Shown here: positions 46,932 through 59,141 of the stretch, piece after piece
Numbering within the stretch: position 1 is the stretch's first letter
Layout of the letters: each line of letters starts with the position of its first letter
Source of the DNA: an uncultured Paracoccaceae bacterium
Lineage (GTDB): Bacteria; Pseudomonadota; Alphaproteobacteria; Rhodobacterales; Rhodobacteraceae
NCBI GenBank assembly: GCA_938049225.1
Contig: CALICM010000051.1
Span: 88,975 to 152,974, forward strand
Direction of reading: 5' to 3'
Length of the DNA: 64,000 nucleotides
Notes under the pieces: generated by a model
Databases searched by the model: none
What the model saw: the letters and a program-made list of their open reading frames with translations, nothing else
What the model was told of the DNA's origin: nothing
Position numbers and translations under genes: made by a program

Positions 46932-46968
46932 AACGAGCGAGGGAACCCTCGTGCCAATCCGGCGGTAA

Positions 46969-47952
<984 letters not shown>

Positions 47953-47974
47953 TCCCGGCTTGATTTGACAAACG

Positions 47975-48006
47975 CACCCGTCCCGCAAGACCATGCGGGG
48001 CGGGTG
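47975..48006 (+). promoter_or_regulatory. Intercistronic hairpin between tmoX and tmoW
   Basis: CACCCGTCCCGCA and TGCGGGGCGGGTG pair over 13 bp (one T-G) around an AGACCA loop. There is no T-run. Such hairpins after binding-protein genes usually protect the upstream mRNA and lower expression of the membrane components. Confidence 0.65.
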
Positions 48007-48028
48007 ATATGATGACAGGGGTTTGGGC

Positions 48029-49048
48029 ATGGCACCGGTGATATCGGCCAAAAACGTTTGGAAGCTCTTCGGACCCGATCCTGAGCGCTATTTGCGTTCG
48101 ATGCCCGAAGGTTACGGCTTCGACGACATTCGGGCTGATGGCTATATCGCGGGCGTCAGGGACGTGTCTGTCGATGTGACCGAAGGCGAGATGCTCGTAA
48201 TCATGGGGCTTTCGGGCTCCGGCAAGTCGACACTGGTCCGCTGTTTCTCTCGTCTCCATGACATCACCGGAGGCACGATCGAGGTCGGTGGGCAGGATAT
48301 CATGTCGTTGGCCGAGAAAGAACTGATTGAACTGCGTCGTTCCAAGATGGGAATGGTGTTTCAATCCTTTGGCCTGCTGCCGCATCGCACCGTGCTAGAA
48401 AACGTCGCCTTCCCGCTGGAAATGCGCGGGCAGGACAAGCACACCCGCCGCGACCGGGCGTTGGAGGTGGTCCGACTTGTGGGGCTGGAAGGCCGCGAGG
48501 ATTATTTCCCGCGCGAGCTTTCGGGTGGCCAACAGCAGCGGGTCGGCATCGCCCGAAGCCTCGCCATTGAGCCGGATATCTGGTTTCTGGATGAGCCGTT
48601 CAGCGCGCTCGACCCGTTGATTCGGCGCGAGATGCAGGACGAATTCCTGCGACTTCAGGAAATGCTGGGGAAGACGATTGTCTTCATCACGCATGATTTC
48701 GACGAGGCTTTGCGCTTGGCCGATCGGATCGCGATCATGAAGGACGGTGCCATCGAGCAATGCGACACGCCGGACGAAATCGTGATGTATCCCGCGACGG
48801 AATACGTACGCAAGTTCACGGAAGACATCGACAAGGCGCGCGTCGTCCACGCGCGCGGATTGTCAAAACCGGTGAACGGGGTCGCGCCCGAGGGCGCGCC
48901 GGTCGACGGCAAGGCAACCATTCAGGACCTCGCGCGGCAACTCATCGACGAGACGCGGGAGGCGATCCCGGTCGCTGACGGGTCAGGCAACGTGATCGGC
49001 GTGATGCAGCGGTCGGATGCGCTGGACCTGCTTTTGGGAGGTGCCTGA
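48029..49048 (+). CDS. tmoW: TMAO ABC transporter ATP-binding protein
   Basis: ProV-like ATPase, 339 residues. An N-terminal extension (NVWKLFGPDPERYLR) as in glycine betaine systems precedes Walker A GLSGSGKST (near residue 60), signature [16 protein letters not shown], Walker B IWFLDEPFSALDP and the switch His in IVFITHDFDEAL. The C-terminal ~70 residues resemble a half CBS region (IPVADGSGNVIGVMQRSDAL). The frame begins with TTG at 48023, but ATG 48029 has AGGGG upstream. Overlaps tmoV (TGATG). Confidence 0.92.
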   Translation: MAPVISAKNVWKLFGPDPERYLRSMPEGYGFDDIRADGYIAGVRDVSVDVTEGEMLVIMGLSGSGKSTLVRCFSRLHDITGGTIEVGGQDIMSLAEKELIELRRSKMGMVFQSFGLLPHRTVLENVAFPLEMRGQDKHTRRDRALEVVRLVGLEGREDYFPRELSGGQQQRVGIARSLAIEPDIWFLDEPFSALDPLIRREMQDEFLRLQEMLGKTIVFITHDFDEALRLADRIAIMKDGAIEQCDTPDEIVMYPATEYVRKFTEDIDKARVVHARGLSKPVNGVAPEGAPVDGKATIQDLARQLIDETREAIPVADGSGNVIGVMQRSDALDLLLGGA

Positions 49049-51033
49049 TGGCCGTCACGCATCCCAGCGATGTCGGTGTTCCGGGCCATGAGGGCGCGCG
49101 GCGCGATCCGGTTTTACTGGCCCTTCTGGGGACAGCGTTCGTCATCATCCTGTTTCATGCCATCGGGCTTTTGCCACTCTGGCTTCACCGCATCCCCGAG
49201 GCGTTGATCCCTCCAACGGCCGAGGTTTTGGATGTCGTTTTTGCGTTTGTTCAGAATGATCTGGGCCTGATCCATATCACCCGCTTCATCGCGGAGGGGC
49301 CGCTGGAGTTCCTGCTCGATGCGACGGCCAACCTGCTGTACGGCAAGCGCCGCTGGCCAATGCTGGGACCGATCCCGTGGACGGCCATCGCCGCCGCCGC
49401 CGCCGTTCTCGGGTACTACCTTGGCGGCTGGAAGATGGCGCTTTTGGCAGGGGGCACGTTCATCTGGACCGCGCTGATCGGTCAGTGGGACGATGCGATG
49501 GAGACAATGTCCGTTTTGGTCGTCGCCGCGCCCATTGCCTTTCTGATGGGTCTGCTTTTGGGGATTGCGGCCTGGAAATACGCCTGGGTGGATACTGCCA
49601 TCAAACCGATCCTGAGCGTGCTGCAGACGTTGCCGTTTTTCACATATCTCCTGCCCGCCGTAATCTTCTTCAAGGTCGGGCCAACGGCGGGGGCCGTGGC
49701 GACGATCATCTACGCGATCCCGCCGATGATCCTGATGACGACGCTGGGTCTGAAGAAGGTGTCGCCCGAGGTCGTCGAGGCCGGAAAAATGTCTGGCTGT
49801 ACGCGCTGGCAGATGCTGACCCGCGTTTACCTTCCTGCGGCACGGACCGAGCTTCTGGTGGGCGTCAATCAGGTCATCATGCTTTGCCTCGCGATGGTTG
49901 TTCTCACCGCCTTCATCGGCATGCCGGGTCTGGGGGCCAAGCTTCTGGCGATGATGGGCAGTTTCAAGCTGGGCCGCTCGTTCGAGATCGGTGTGACCAT
50001 CGTGCTTTTCGCGATCATGCTCGACCGGATGTCGAAAGCCTGGGTGGTAAAGCAGCCCGAGCATCACGAGAAGGGCACGCCCTGGTGGCAGCAGCACATT
50101 TTCCTCTTGGTCGGATTGGCGGGCTTCGTGGTGTTTTACGTCATCGCGCAATTCGTCGATGTCTTCGCCGAGATCGGGCGGCGGCAGTCCTTCTCGAAGG
50201 GTAAGGAATTCGATGTTGCCATCAAGAGCTTCCTTGCAATCGATGCGGTGAATGCGGTCACCGAATGGTTGCGCTGGTTCCTGAACGTCAAGGTTCTGAT
50301 CCCGTTCCGAAACTCGCTTTTGTGGATCCCGACGCCTGCGTTCATCCTGCTGGTGACGGCGCTGGCCTATTGGCTGGGCGGTCGCAAACCCGCGATCTAC
50401 GGGTTCGCCTTCTTCACACTTGTGGCGCTGTCGGGCTGGTGGGACCGCTCGGTTATCACGCTCTATACGGTGATTTCGGCGGTCATCATTTCGATGCTGA
50501 TCGGTATTCCGCTGGGCGTCTTCGCCGCGCGGTCCGAGCGTTGGTCAAGCCGCATCCTGCTGGCTTGTGACACGGCGCAGACCTTCCCGAGCTTCATCTA
50601 CCTGATCCCCGCGATCATGCTCTTCGGCGTCAATGACGTGGCGGTGGTCTTTGCGATTGTCATCTTCACCACTGTGCCACTGACCCGCTACACGATCGAG
50701 GGGCTGCGCACCGTGCCGCCCGAGATCACCGAAGCGGCGGATATGTCGGGCGCGACTCGCCGTCAGAAGCTTTGGACGGTGCAACTGCCGATGGCGCTGC
50801 CGACCATGGCGGTCGGGTTCAATCAGGCGATCATGTTCGCCTTCTTCATGGTGATCATCGCGGCCTTCATCGGCACGCAGGATCTGGGGCAGGAGTTGCA
50901 ACGAACCCTCGCCGGAACTGAGTTGGGAAAGAACATTGTGCTGGGTCTGAACGTCTCGCTGATGGCGCTGACGTTCGATCTTGCAGTGATGGCTTGGACC
51001 GAGAAGCAGAAGAAAGCGTTGGGACTGGCATGA
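49048..51033 (+). CDS. tmoV: TMAO ABC transporter permease (two fused ProW-like domains)
   Basis: Permease of 661 residues, twice the length of ProW. It carries two BPD_transp_1 domains: the first coupling loop is near VVEAGKMSGCTRWQMLTRV, the second near EITEAADMSGATRRQKLWTV; each is preceded by conserved IPPMILMTTLGLK or TTVPLTRYTIEGLR stretches. The fused arrangement is characteristic of TmoV. Its stop overlaps the tdm start (ATGA). Confidence 0.92.
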   Translation: MAVTHPSDVGVPGHEGARRDPVLLALLGTAFVIILFHAIGLLPLWLHRIPEALIPPTAEVLDVVFAFVQNDLGLIHITRFIAEGPLEFLLDATANLLYGKRRWPMLGPIPWTAIAAAAAVLGYYLGGWKMALLAGGTFIWTALIGQWDDAMETMSVLVVAAPIAFLMGLLLGIAAWKYAWVDTAIKPILSVLQTLPFFTYLLPAVIFFKVGPTAGAVATIIYAIPPMILMTTLGLKKVSPEVVEAGKMSGCTRWQMLTRVYLPAARTELLVGVNQVIMLCLAMVVLTAFIGMPGLGAKLLAMMGSFKLGRSFEIGVTIVLFAIMLDRMSKAWVVKQPEHHEKGTPWWQQHIFLLVGLAGFVVFYVIAQFVDVFAEIGRRQSFSKGKEFDVAIKSFLAIDAVNAVTEWLRWFLNVKVLIPFRNSLLWIPTPAFILLVTALAYWLGGRKPAIYGFAFFTLVALSGWWDRSVITLYTVISAVIISMLIGIPLGVFAARSERWSSRILLACDTAQTFPSFIYLIPAIMLFGVNDVAVVFAIVIFTTVPLTRYTIEGLRTVPPEITEAADMSGATRRQKLWTVQLPMALPTMAVGFNQAIMFAFFMVIIAAFIGTQDLGQELQRTLAGTELGKNIVLGLNVSLMALTFDLAVMAWTEKQKKALGLA

Positions 51034-53402
51034 ACAGACTGGCCTTCATCGAGCATCCTTGGGAACGTTCCGGCGTGGTGCAGCCGGGTCTTCCCGTTCT
51101 GCCGCGCGGGGTTGAACGGCACCCGGTGCCGGGGGGAGGCTCGCGGGCTGTGCCGGTGTTCAAGGGCGATGCGATCAGCGTTCTCGACAAGGAAGGGTTG
51201 CAGAGGGGGGAACTGGTGTTCTTCGCGCCCGACCGTACTTCCGATGCGGCCATGCTGGGGGCGAAAGGACGGGGACGACCGACCCTGACCATCGAGACAT
51301 TGGCGAACGGCTCGCGCTCGGGGGCGTTGGTTCTGAAGGCGCTGGCGGCGGCTGGCTTCAATATCGAGACCGGGGATGCGATTGGGGTATTCGAGGAGGG
51401 TTCGCGCGCAGGTGATATGGTCGATTTCACGGCCGAATGCGATGGCGTGCTGATCTGCGCCGCACCCGGCGGCCCGATGAGCCCGGAGGCGCAGGATGCG
51501 CCGACCGAGTTGATCCTTTACCTGCGTCGGGCGGATCCGGGGCAGGGGAAAGATGCGCTCGGCCCGCCTGATCCGCTTGCTGACCCGCTTCAAGACCTGA
51601 ACATCCAGCCGGGTCACGCCTCGGCATATGAAGTGAAGTCAGGCGAATATATCCAGATCCTCGACGTCCAAGGGAGGGAGTGTTCGGATTTCCAGGCGTT
51701 TTCCTTGCGTGCGCTCGACAAGGGTCTGGAACGCGAGATCGATCCCACAACAACGCGGAGTTTTATGGGCAGCCTCTATCCGAATCCGGGCATTTTCTCG
51801 AAGTACTGGTCGGTCGATCAGGAACCATTGGTCGAGATCGTGCAAGATACATGTGGACGCCATGATACATTCGGGCTGGCTTGTACCGCGCGGTACTACG
51901 AGGATCTCGGCTATCCGGGTCACATAAATTGCTCGGACAACATGAACGCCGATCTGGCGAAATTCGACATTCGCCCGCGTGGTGGCTGGCCAGCGATCAA
52001 CTTCTTTTTCAACACGATGCTGGACGACACCAACGCCATCGGGATGGACGACCCCTGGTCGCGGCCTGGCGATTTCGTGCTGCTGCGCGCGCTCTCCGAT
52101 TTGGTCTGTGTGTCCACAGCCTGCCCTTGCGATGTCGATCCTGCAAATGGCTGGAATCCAACGGATATCCAGGTGCGTACCTATAAGGCTGACGAGGATT
52201 TCCAACGCTCGGTCGGTTACAGAAAGTCTGCGGAGGCGGATGTGGAAGAGACCAAGAAAACCGCGTTTCAAGATTGTTTCGCGCGGCACACCCAGGACTT
52301 CGTGGAATACAACGGCTATTGGCTGCCGAATACCTTCCCCAAACACGGCAGCATCGAAGAGTACTGGGCCGTCCGCGAGAAAGTGGCGGTGATGGACCTG
52401 TCGCCTTTGCGGAAATTCGAGGTGACCGGGCCGGATGCGGAAGAGTTGATGCAGGTTTGTGTCACCCGCAACGTGAAAAAGATTAGCGTTGGACAGGTCA
52501 GCTACACGGCCATGTGCTATGACCATGGTGGCATGATCGACGATGGCACGATCTATCGCCTTGGGGACACGAATTTCCGGTGGATCGGTGGCAATGATAC
52601 ATCGGGTCTCTGGCTGAAAGAGCAGGCAGAGAAACGTGGCCTTAACGCCTGGGTCAGGCCTTCAACCGATCAGCTTCACAACATTGCCGTGCAGGGGCGA
52701 CACTCAAGGGACCTGCTGGCGAAAATTTTCTGGACGCCGCCAACACAGCCCACGATCGAAGAACTGCCGTGGTTCCGGCTGACCATCGCGCGGCTGGGCG
52801 ATTATTCCGGCAAGGCCGTGGTGATCTCGCGCACCGGGTATTCCGGCGAACTGGGCTATGAGATTTTCTGCCACCCGAAGGACGCGGTCGAGATCTTCGA
52901 TGCGGTCTGGGAGGCCGGTCAGGAGTACGGGCTGACGCCGTTGGGCCTCGCGGCCCTCGACATGATGCGGATCGAGGCGGGGCTGATCTTCGCGGGCAGC
53001 GAGTTTGACGACACCACCGACCCCTACGAGGCCGGGATTGGGTTCACCGTCCCGCTCAAGACTAAGGAGGACGACTTCATCGGGCGTGCCGCGTTGGAGG
53101 AACGCAAGGCGCATCCGCATCGCAAGCTGGTCGGGCTCGAGATCGAAGGCGGCACCGTTCCGTCGCCGGGCGATTGCGTGCGGATTGGCAAGGCGCAGGT
53201 GGGTGAGGTGACGTCGGCCATGAAGTCGCCGGTCTTGGGCAGGGTGATCGCACTTGCACGGGTCGCCACGCAACACTCTGAGATTGGGACCGAAATCGAG
53301 GTTGGCCAGCTTGACGGCCAGCAAAAGCGCTTGAAGGCGTGCGTTGTTCCGTTCCCGCATTTCGACCCGAAAAAGGAAAGGGTGAAAGGGACCTACACTT
53401 GA
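51030..53402 (+). CDS. tdm: Trimethylamine N-oxide demethylase (aldolase)
   Basis: Enzyme of 790 residues splitting TMAO to dimethylamine and formaldehyde. The N-terminal part is DUF1989-like with Cys candidates for zinc in VQGRECSDFQAF and STACPCDVDPANG. From about residue 425 a GcvT (aminomethyltransferase) module follows (WAVREKVAVMDLSPLRKFEV, SRTGYSGELGYEIFCHPKD, GLAALDMMRIEAGLIFAGSE) that binds THF and captures the formaldehyde. This two-part layout is that of Tdm. ATG 51030 overlaps the tmoV stop; the frame from 50994 is rejected. Confidence 0.94.
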   Translation: MNRLAFIEHPWERSGVVQPGLPVLPRGVERHPVPGGGSRAVPVFKGDAISVLDKEGLQRGELVFFAPDRTSDAAMLGAKGRGRPTLTIETLANGSRSGALVLKALAAAGFNIETGDAIGVFEEGSRAGDMVDFTAECDGVLICAAPGGPMSPEAQDAPTELILYLRRADPGQGKDALGPPDPLADPLQDLNIQPGHASAYEVKSGEYIQILDVQGRECSDFQAFSLRALDKGLEREIDPTTTRSFMGSLYPNPGIFSKYWSVDQEPLVEIVQDTCGRHDTFGLACTARYYEDLGYPGHINCSDNMNADLAKFDIRPRGGWPAINFFFNTMLDDTNAIGMDDPWSRPGDFVLLRALSDLVCVSTACPCDVDPANGWNPTDIQVRTYKADEDFQRSVGYRKSAEADVEETKKTAFQDCFARHTQDFVEYNGYWLPNTFPKHGSIEEYWAVREKVAVMDLSPLRKFEVTGPDAEELMQVCVTRNVKKISVGQVSYTAMCYDHGGMIDDGTIYRLGDTNFRWIGGNDTSGLWLKEQAEKRGLNAWVRPSTDQLHNIAVQGRHSRDLLAKIFWTPPTQPTIEELPWFRLTIARLGDYSGKAVVISRTGYSGELGYEIFCHPKDAVEIFDAVWEAGQEYGLTPLGLAALDMMRIEAGLIFAGSEFDDTTDPYEAGIGFTVPLKTKEDDFIGRAALEERKAHPHRKLVGLEIEGGTVPSPGDCVRIGKAQVGEVTSAMKSPVLGRVIALARVATQHSEIGTEIEVGQLDGQQKRLKACVVPFPHFDPKKERVKGTYT

Positions 53403-54715
53403 GCCTTTTCACGCCGGAAGCCGATCCGGGGCGTCCCTATTGGTGGGACGATGTGCACTGGCCGGAGCTTGATGACACGCTCCCCGATGCCGTCGACCTA
53501 CTGGTCATCGGTGCGGGCTATACGGGTCTTTCCGCCGCTATCGCAGCGCATGACGCGGGTGCGCAGGTCGTCGTCATAGACAGTGGGGAGCCGGGACAGG
53601 GGGCCTCGACCCGAAACGGCGGTATGCTGGGCGCGCATCCGCGCCTCGGGTGGGATGCATTGGCCAAGCGATACGGCGAGAAAACCGCCGATGGCTTGTT
53701 CACAGAAGCGGGCGAGGCCCTGAGCTGGGTTCGGTCAATGATCGCCGCAGAGACGATCGAATGCGATCTCGAGGAAACGGGCCGTCTTCAACTGGCTTAC
53801 ACCTCCGCTCAGTATGAAACGCAGAAACGCATGGCTGCGCAGGTCTCGGAAAAGGGGGGCGTGCCCTGTCATATCCTGTCGCGAGACGAAGTTGGTAAAG
53901 AGATCACCACGCCGCTCTACAAGGGGGGTATGCTCTTCCCAAACCATGGTGCATTGCATCCGGCGAAATTTCTGCTGGGTCTTTTGCGGGCTGCAATGGA
54001 CAGAGGGATCACTGTGCTGGGACACTGTCCGGCCATCAAGCTGGTCGACCTGAAAGAGAGCGTGCAGGTGGTCACACTGCGGGGCAAGACAGCAGCCCGC
54101 AAGATCGTTCTTGCCACGAACGGCTATACCGGCGTTCAGTTTCCATGGTTTATGCGACGGGTCTTTCCGGTGCCCAGCTTTCTGATTGCCACCGAGCCCC
54201 TGCCGAACGACCTGATTGCAGACTTGGCACCGGGACGGCGCATGATGGTCGAGACCCGGGCGCAACACAGCTACTTTCGCATCTCGCCGGATGGAGCGCG
54301 GATCCTCTTCGGTGGTCGCGCCGCGCTGGTGAATATCGGTCTGGTCAAGGCGGCGACGCAGTTGCGCGAAAGCATGGTGCGCATCTGGCCCGCGCTGTCG
54401 GAGGCGAAGCTCACCCATGTCTGGACCGGGAACACGGGATATACGTTTGGCCACATGCCACATGTGGGACAGAGGGGTAGGGTGCACTATGCCATGGGCT
54501 ATTCCGGCGGTGGCACGGTGCTGGCGCCGTGGTTGGGCCGGAAGGCGGTATTGGACGCCTTGGGGATGCCGGGGAGGGAGACCGCCTTTTCCGCGACGCA
54601 GTTGACCTCGCGGTGGTACTATAAAGGGGGTCGGCCGACGTTCATGGACGCGGCCAACCTTTGGTATCGTCATGTCGTGGACCGGCGCGAGGATCGGGCA
54701 CATCAAAGAGAGTAA
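53399..54715 (+). CDS. FAD-dependent oxidoreductase (DAO family) downstream of tdm
   Basis: Flavoprotein of 438 residues. FAD motif LLVIGAGYTGLSAAIAAHDA, then GQGASTRNGGMLGAHPRLGW; the C-terminal GHMPHVGQRGRVHYAMGYSG closes the flavin site. It most resembles gamma-glutamylputrescine oxidase/PuuB-like and sarcosine-oxidase-like proteins. A TTG start at 53399 is preferred: AAAGGGA precedes it and it overlaps the tdm stop (TTGA). The frame is open from 53339. A role in dimethylamine or methylated intermediate oxidation is possible but unproven. Confidence 0.85.
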   Translation: MSLFTPEADPGRPYWWDDVHWPELDDTLPDAVDLLVIGAGYTGLSAAIAAHDAGAQVVVIDSGEPGQGASTRNGGMLGAHPRLGWDALAKRYGEKTADGLFTEAGEALSWVRSMIAAETIECDLEETGRLQLAYTSAQYETQKRMAAQVSEKGGVPCHILSRDEVGKEITTPLYKGGMLFPNHGALHPAKFLLGLLRAAMDRGITVLGHCPAIKLVDLKESVQVVTLRGKTAARKIVLATNGYTGVQFPWFMRRVFPVPSFLIATEPLPNDLIADLAPGRRMMVETRAQHSYFRISPDGARILFGGRAALVNIGLVKAATQLRESMVRIWPALSEAKLTHVWTGNTGYTFGHMPHVGQRGRVHYAMGYSGGGTVLAPWLGRKAVLDALGMPGRETAFSATQLTSRWYYKGGRPTFMDAANLWYRHVVDRREDRAHQRE

Positions 54716-54822
54716 GTAATGCAAGCAAATTGGGGTCGAGTGGGGCTGGCAGTGGAAAGACCGGCGCCGAATGTGCGGTCGACGCCCGGATCGGCCCGGA
54801 CCGGTAGCGACTTGAGCGCTCG

Positions 54823-56712
<1,890 letters not shown>

Positions 56713-56841
56713 CTGTCTCAGGGTCGCTCAAATGCGCCTGTTCCAGTTTGACTGCGATCAAGTCAGCCGGGCTTGACGGATATCAACCCGCGCGCGCGCC
56801 CGGTGGCTAGGCTTTCCGCAGCAACTTGGACAGGGTGACGC

Positions 56842-57747
56842 ATGGGTACGCCTTCTCGGATTTCATCATCGCGTCCCATGACGCACGAAAACCGCTTCGT
56901 CGCTGAAAAACTGGGTGAGGTGGCCGATCTGCTGTTGCAGCAGAACGCCAACCCGTTCCGCGTCCGCGCCTACGAGGCGGCGGCGGACCATGTCGCAGTA
57001 ATGGACATGTCGGTGCGGCAGATCCTCGCGCGGCAGGGCAGAGGCGGGTTGGAGGCCTTGCCAACCATCGGCCCCACCATCGCGCTGGCGATTGAGGAAC
57101 TGGTCGAAACCGGACGGCTGGCGCAGATCGACCGGCTGCGCGGCGATCTGGACCCCGAGCGCCTGTTCCAGACGGTGCCGATGATTGGACCGAACCTGGC
57201 CGCGGCGATCCATGACAGTCTGAAGCTGGACACGCTGGAGGATCTGGAAGCAGCCGCCCATGACGGCCGTCTGGCAGAGCTTCCGGGCATAGGTCCGCGC
57301 CGTCTGCGGGGCATTCAGCACTCGCTGGCCGAAATTCTCGCGCGCCGTAGGCCGCGCCCGGTTCACCCAGGCACACCCGCGCCGCCGGTCGCCGAGATCC
57401 TGGATGTCGACCGGGAATACCGCCGGAAGGCCGCCGCCGGGACGCTGTACCGCATTGCACCAAAGCGGCACAATCCGACGGGTGAGGCGTGGCTGCCAAT
57501 CCTGCACGCCGAGCGCCCGCCCTGGCGGCTTACCGCACTTTTCTCGAACACGCCGACCGCGCACCGGCTGGGCCGCACCCACGACTGGGTGGTGATCTAT
57601 TTCGAGCGCGACGGTACCGGCGAGGGGCAATGCACCGTGGTGACTGAGACCCGCGGCGCACAGGCAGGCAGGCGCGTCATCCGTGGCTTTGAGGCGCTTT
57701 GTGCCCCTCATTCGCCCGGGACAGCACATAATGACAAGAAGGAGTAG
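56842..57747 (+). CDS. Helix-hairpin-helix protein with a PolX-like N-terminus
   Basis: A 301-residue DNA-binding-type protein. The N-terminal ~200 residues match the 8-kDa and helix-hairpin-helix part of PolX family polymerases (RFVAEKLGEVADLLLQQNAN, then PTIGPTIALAIEELVETGRL and PGIGPRRLRGIQHSL). The nucleotidyltransferase palm and PHP exonuclease domains of PolX are absent. The C-terminal ~100 residues (DREYRRKAAAGTLYRIAPKR and HDWVVIYFERD) are an unidentified domain. It is divergent from ftsH and five bases before the host-attachment gene. Confidence 0.8.
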   Translation: MGTPSRISSSRPMTHENRFVAEKLGEVADLLLQQNANPFRVRAYEAAADHVAVMDMSVRQILARQGRGGLEALPTIGPTIALAIEELVETGRLAQIDRLRGDLDPERLFQTVPMIGPNLAAAIHDSLKLDTLEDLEAAAHDGRLAELPGIGPRRLRGIQHSLAEILARRRPRPVHPGTPAPPVAEILDVDREYRRKAAAGTLYRIAPKRHNPTGEAWLPILHAERPPWRLTALFSNTPTAHRLGRTHDWVVIYFERDGTGEGQCTVVTETRGAQAGRRVIRGFEALCAPHSPGTAHNDKKE

Positions 57748-57752
57748 GAGAG

Positions 57753-58190
57753 ATGAAATCGCCGAAAACCTGGGTCATCGCCGCCAACGGACAGATGGCC
57801 CGCCTGTTCGACCTACCGCGCAAGGGGGCCAGCCCCGTTCCGCTTGAGGATCATGTCTGGACCGCACCTCCCCATGCTGAGTTCAGCGATGCCCAGGGCA
57901 TGACGCAGTCCCGCGTCGGCCCCTCGCAACACAGGATGGCGCCAAGGACCGGCCCCGACCTGTCCGAACAGGCCTTCGCCCGCGACATTGCTGGCAAGCT
58001 TGCGGCCGCACAAAGGTCGGGGCAGTTCGAGCGCCTGGTGGTCGCAGCCGCGCCCCGGATGCTGGGGCAGTTGCGCGACCAGATGGACAACAGCGTGCAG
58101 AAGGCGATCTGGTTCGAGATCGACAAGGATCTGACTCAGCTGCCACTGGAAACGTTCGGCAAGGCGCTCGAGAAGCACATGAGCGGGTGA
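57753..58190 (+). CDS. Host attachment protein family (baeRF-type)
   Basis: A 145-residue protein beginning KTWVIAANGQMARLFDLPRK, the hallmark of the so-called host attachment protein family (rhizobial AtsE-like and ribosome-associated baeRF folds). FERLVVAAAPRMLGQLRDQM and GKALEKHM close the fold. The catalytic or binding role is unknown. GGAGTAGGAGAG before ATG 57753 is a strong ribosome site; it is likely co-transcribed with the HHH gene. Confidence 0.88.
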   Translation: MKSPKTWVIAANGQMARLFDLPRKGASPVPLEDHVWTAPPHAEFSDAQGMTQSRVGPSQHRMAPRTGPDLSEQAFARDIAGKLAAAQRSGQFERLVVAAAPRMLGQLRDQMDNSVQKAIWFEIDKDLTQLPLETFGKALEKHMSG

Positions 58191-58271
58191 CTGGGCATAA
58201 GCAGCGGTCGGAAAACCGGAATCTGCCGCCGCACTGGACCCGGACACGGCGTCGCGGGATACTCTGATCCG

Positions 58272-58895
58272 ATGAGAGCTCCGATTTATCCGCACCGTCC
58301 CCCGGCGCCACCGCCACCGCCAACGCCAACGCTGACCGGGATCACCGAAACGCTGATCGCGGCCACGCGGGAGGGAGGTTTGACGCTGCAGGACTTTCTC
58401 CAGGCCTTGGGCAATCGCGGTCTGGGGGCCATGCTGATACCGCCCAGCCTGATCGTTCTGTTGCCGTCCGGCATGCTGCCGGGCGTGCCGGCCATCGCGG
58501 CGCTGACCATGATCTTCATCGCGGGCCACATGGTGCTGAACCGCGACCGACTGTGGCTTCCCCACCGGCTGGCGCGGATGCCGATGCCGGCTGAGCGGCT
58601 CAATGCCGGGCTGATGCGCTTTCACCCCTGGGCCATGCGCGTGGACCGCTGGACCGAAAGCCGATTCGCGTGGTTCGCGGCCAGCCGGTTCGCGGTCGAT
58701 ACGGTTGCGGTGGTCACGATTGCCCTGAGCCTGGTGATCCTGGTCATCGGCTTCATTCCTGGCCTCCCCGCGGCCTTCAGTCTCGCGATCCTGGTCTTCG
58801 CCATCGGCCTGGCGGTGCGCAACGGCCTGTTGATCCTGACAGGCTACGCCATCACCGTTCTGACGGCGGTTACCATCTTCTGGCTGGTGAGGTAG
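58272..58895 (+). CDS. ExoD-family exopolysaccharide synthesis protein
   Basis: Integral membrane protein of 207 residues with about four helices in the C-terminal two thirds. LTLQDFLQALGNRGLGAMLI and a long hydrophobic pair (AVDTVAVVTIALSLVILVIG, LPAAFSLAILVFAIGLAVRN) fit ExoD. ExoD is linked to exopolysaccharide and alkaline tolerance in rhizobia; its molecular activity is unknown. It is followed after three bases by a small membrane protein. Confidence 0.85.
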   Translation: MRAPIYPHRPPAPPPPPTPTLTGITETLIAATREGGLTLQDFLQALGNRGLGAMLIPPSLIVLLPSGMLPGVPAIAALTMIFIAGHMVLNRDRLWLPHRLARMPMPAERLNAGLMRFHPWAMRVDRWTESRFAWFAASRFAVDTVAVVTIALSLVILVIGFIPGLPAAFSLAILVFAIGLAVRNGLLILTGYAITVLTAVTIFWLVR

Positions 58896-58898
58896 CGG

Positions 58899-59141
58899 AT
58901 GGATGACCTGCGCTCGTATCTGCTCAAGGCCCGCCGCGCATTGCGGCGCAGCCTTTTCTGGGTGCGCGAGCATGTTCCCTGGGGCCTGCGCACCTTGCTG
59001 GGCCTCGTTTTGATCGTGGGCGGTGTGTTCGGCTTCCTGCCGGTTCTGGGCTTCTGGATGATCCCGTTGGGGCTGGCGGTGATCCTGCTCGATGTCCGGG
59101 CCGTCGCCCAGGTCGTCAGGAAGTATCTCGCGCGGCGCTAG
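58899..59141 (+). CDS. Small membrane protein (PGPGW-like)
   Basis: An 80-residue protein with a basic N-terminus and two hydrophobic segments (LRTLLGLVLIVGGVFGFLPV and FWMIPLGLAVILLDV). The GFLPVLGFWMIPLGLAV pattern recalls PGPGW-type transmembrane proteins. Function unknown. It lies three bases after exoD-like and is likely co-transcribed; its end overlaps convergent ppsA by four bases. Confidence 0.75.
   Translation: MDDLRSYLLKARRALRRSLFWVREHVPWGLRTLLGLVLIVGGVFGFLPVLGFWMIPLGLAVILLDVRAVAQVVRKYLARR

Noticed and set aside
46940..46960. Small GAGGG/CCCTC hairpin after tmm as a terminator
   Set aside because: Stem is only five to six bases with no T-run, and tmoX follows in the same direction.
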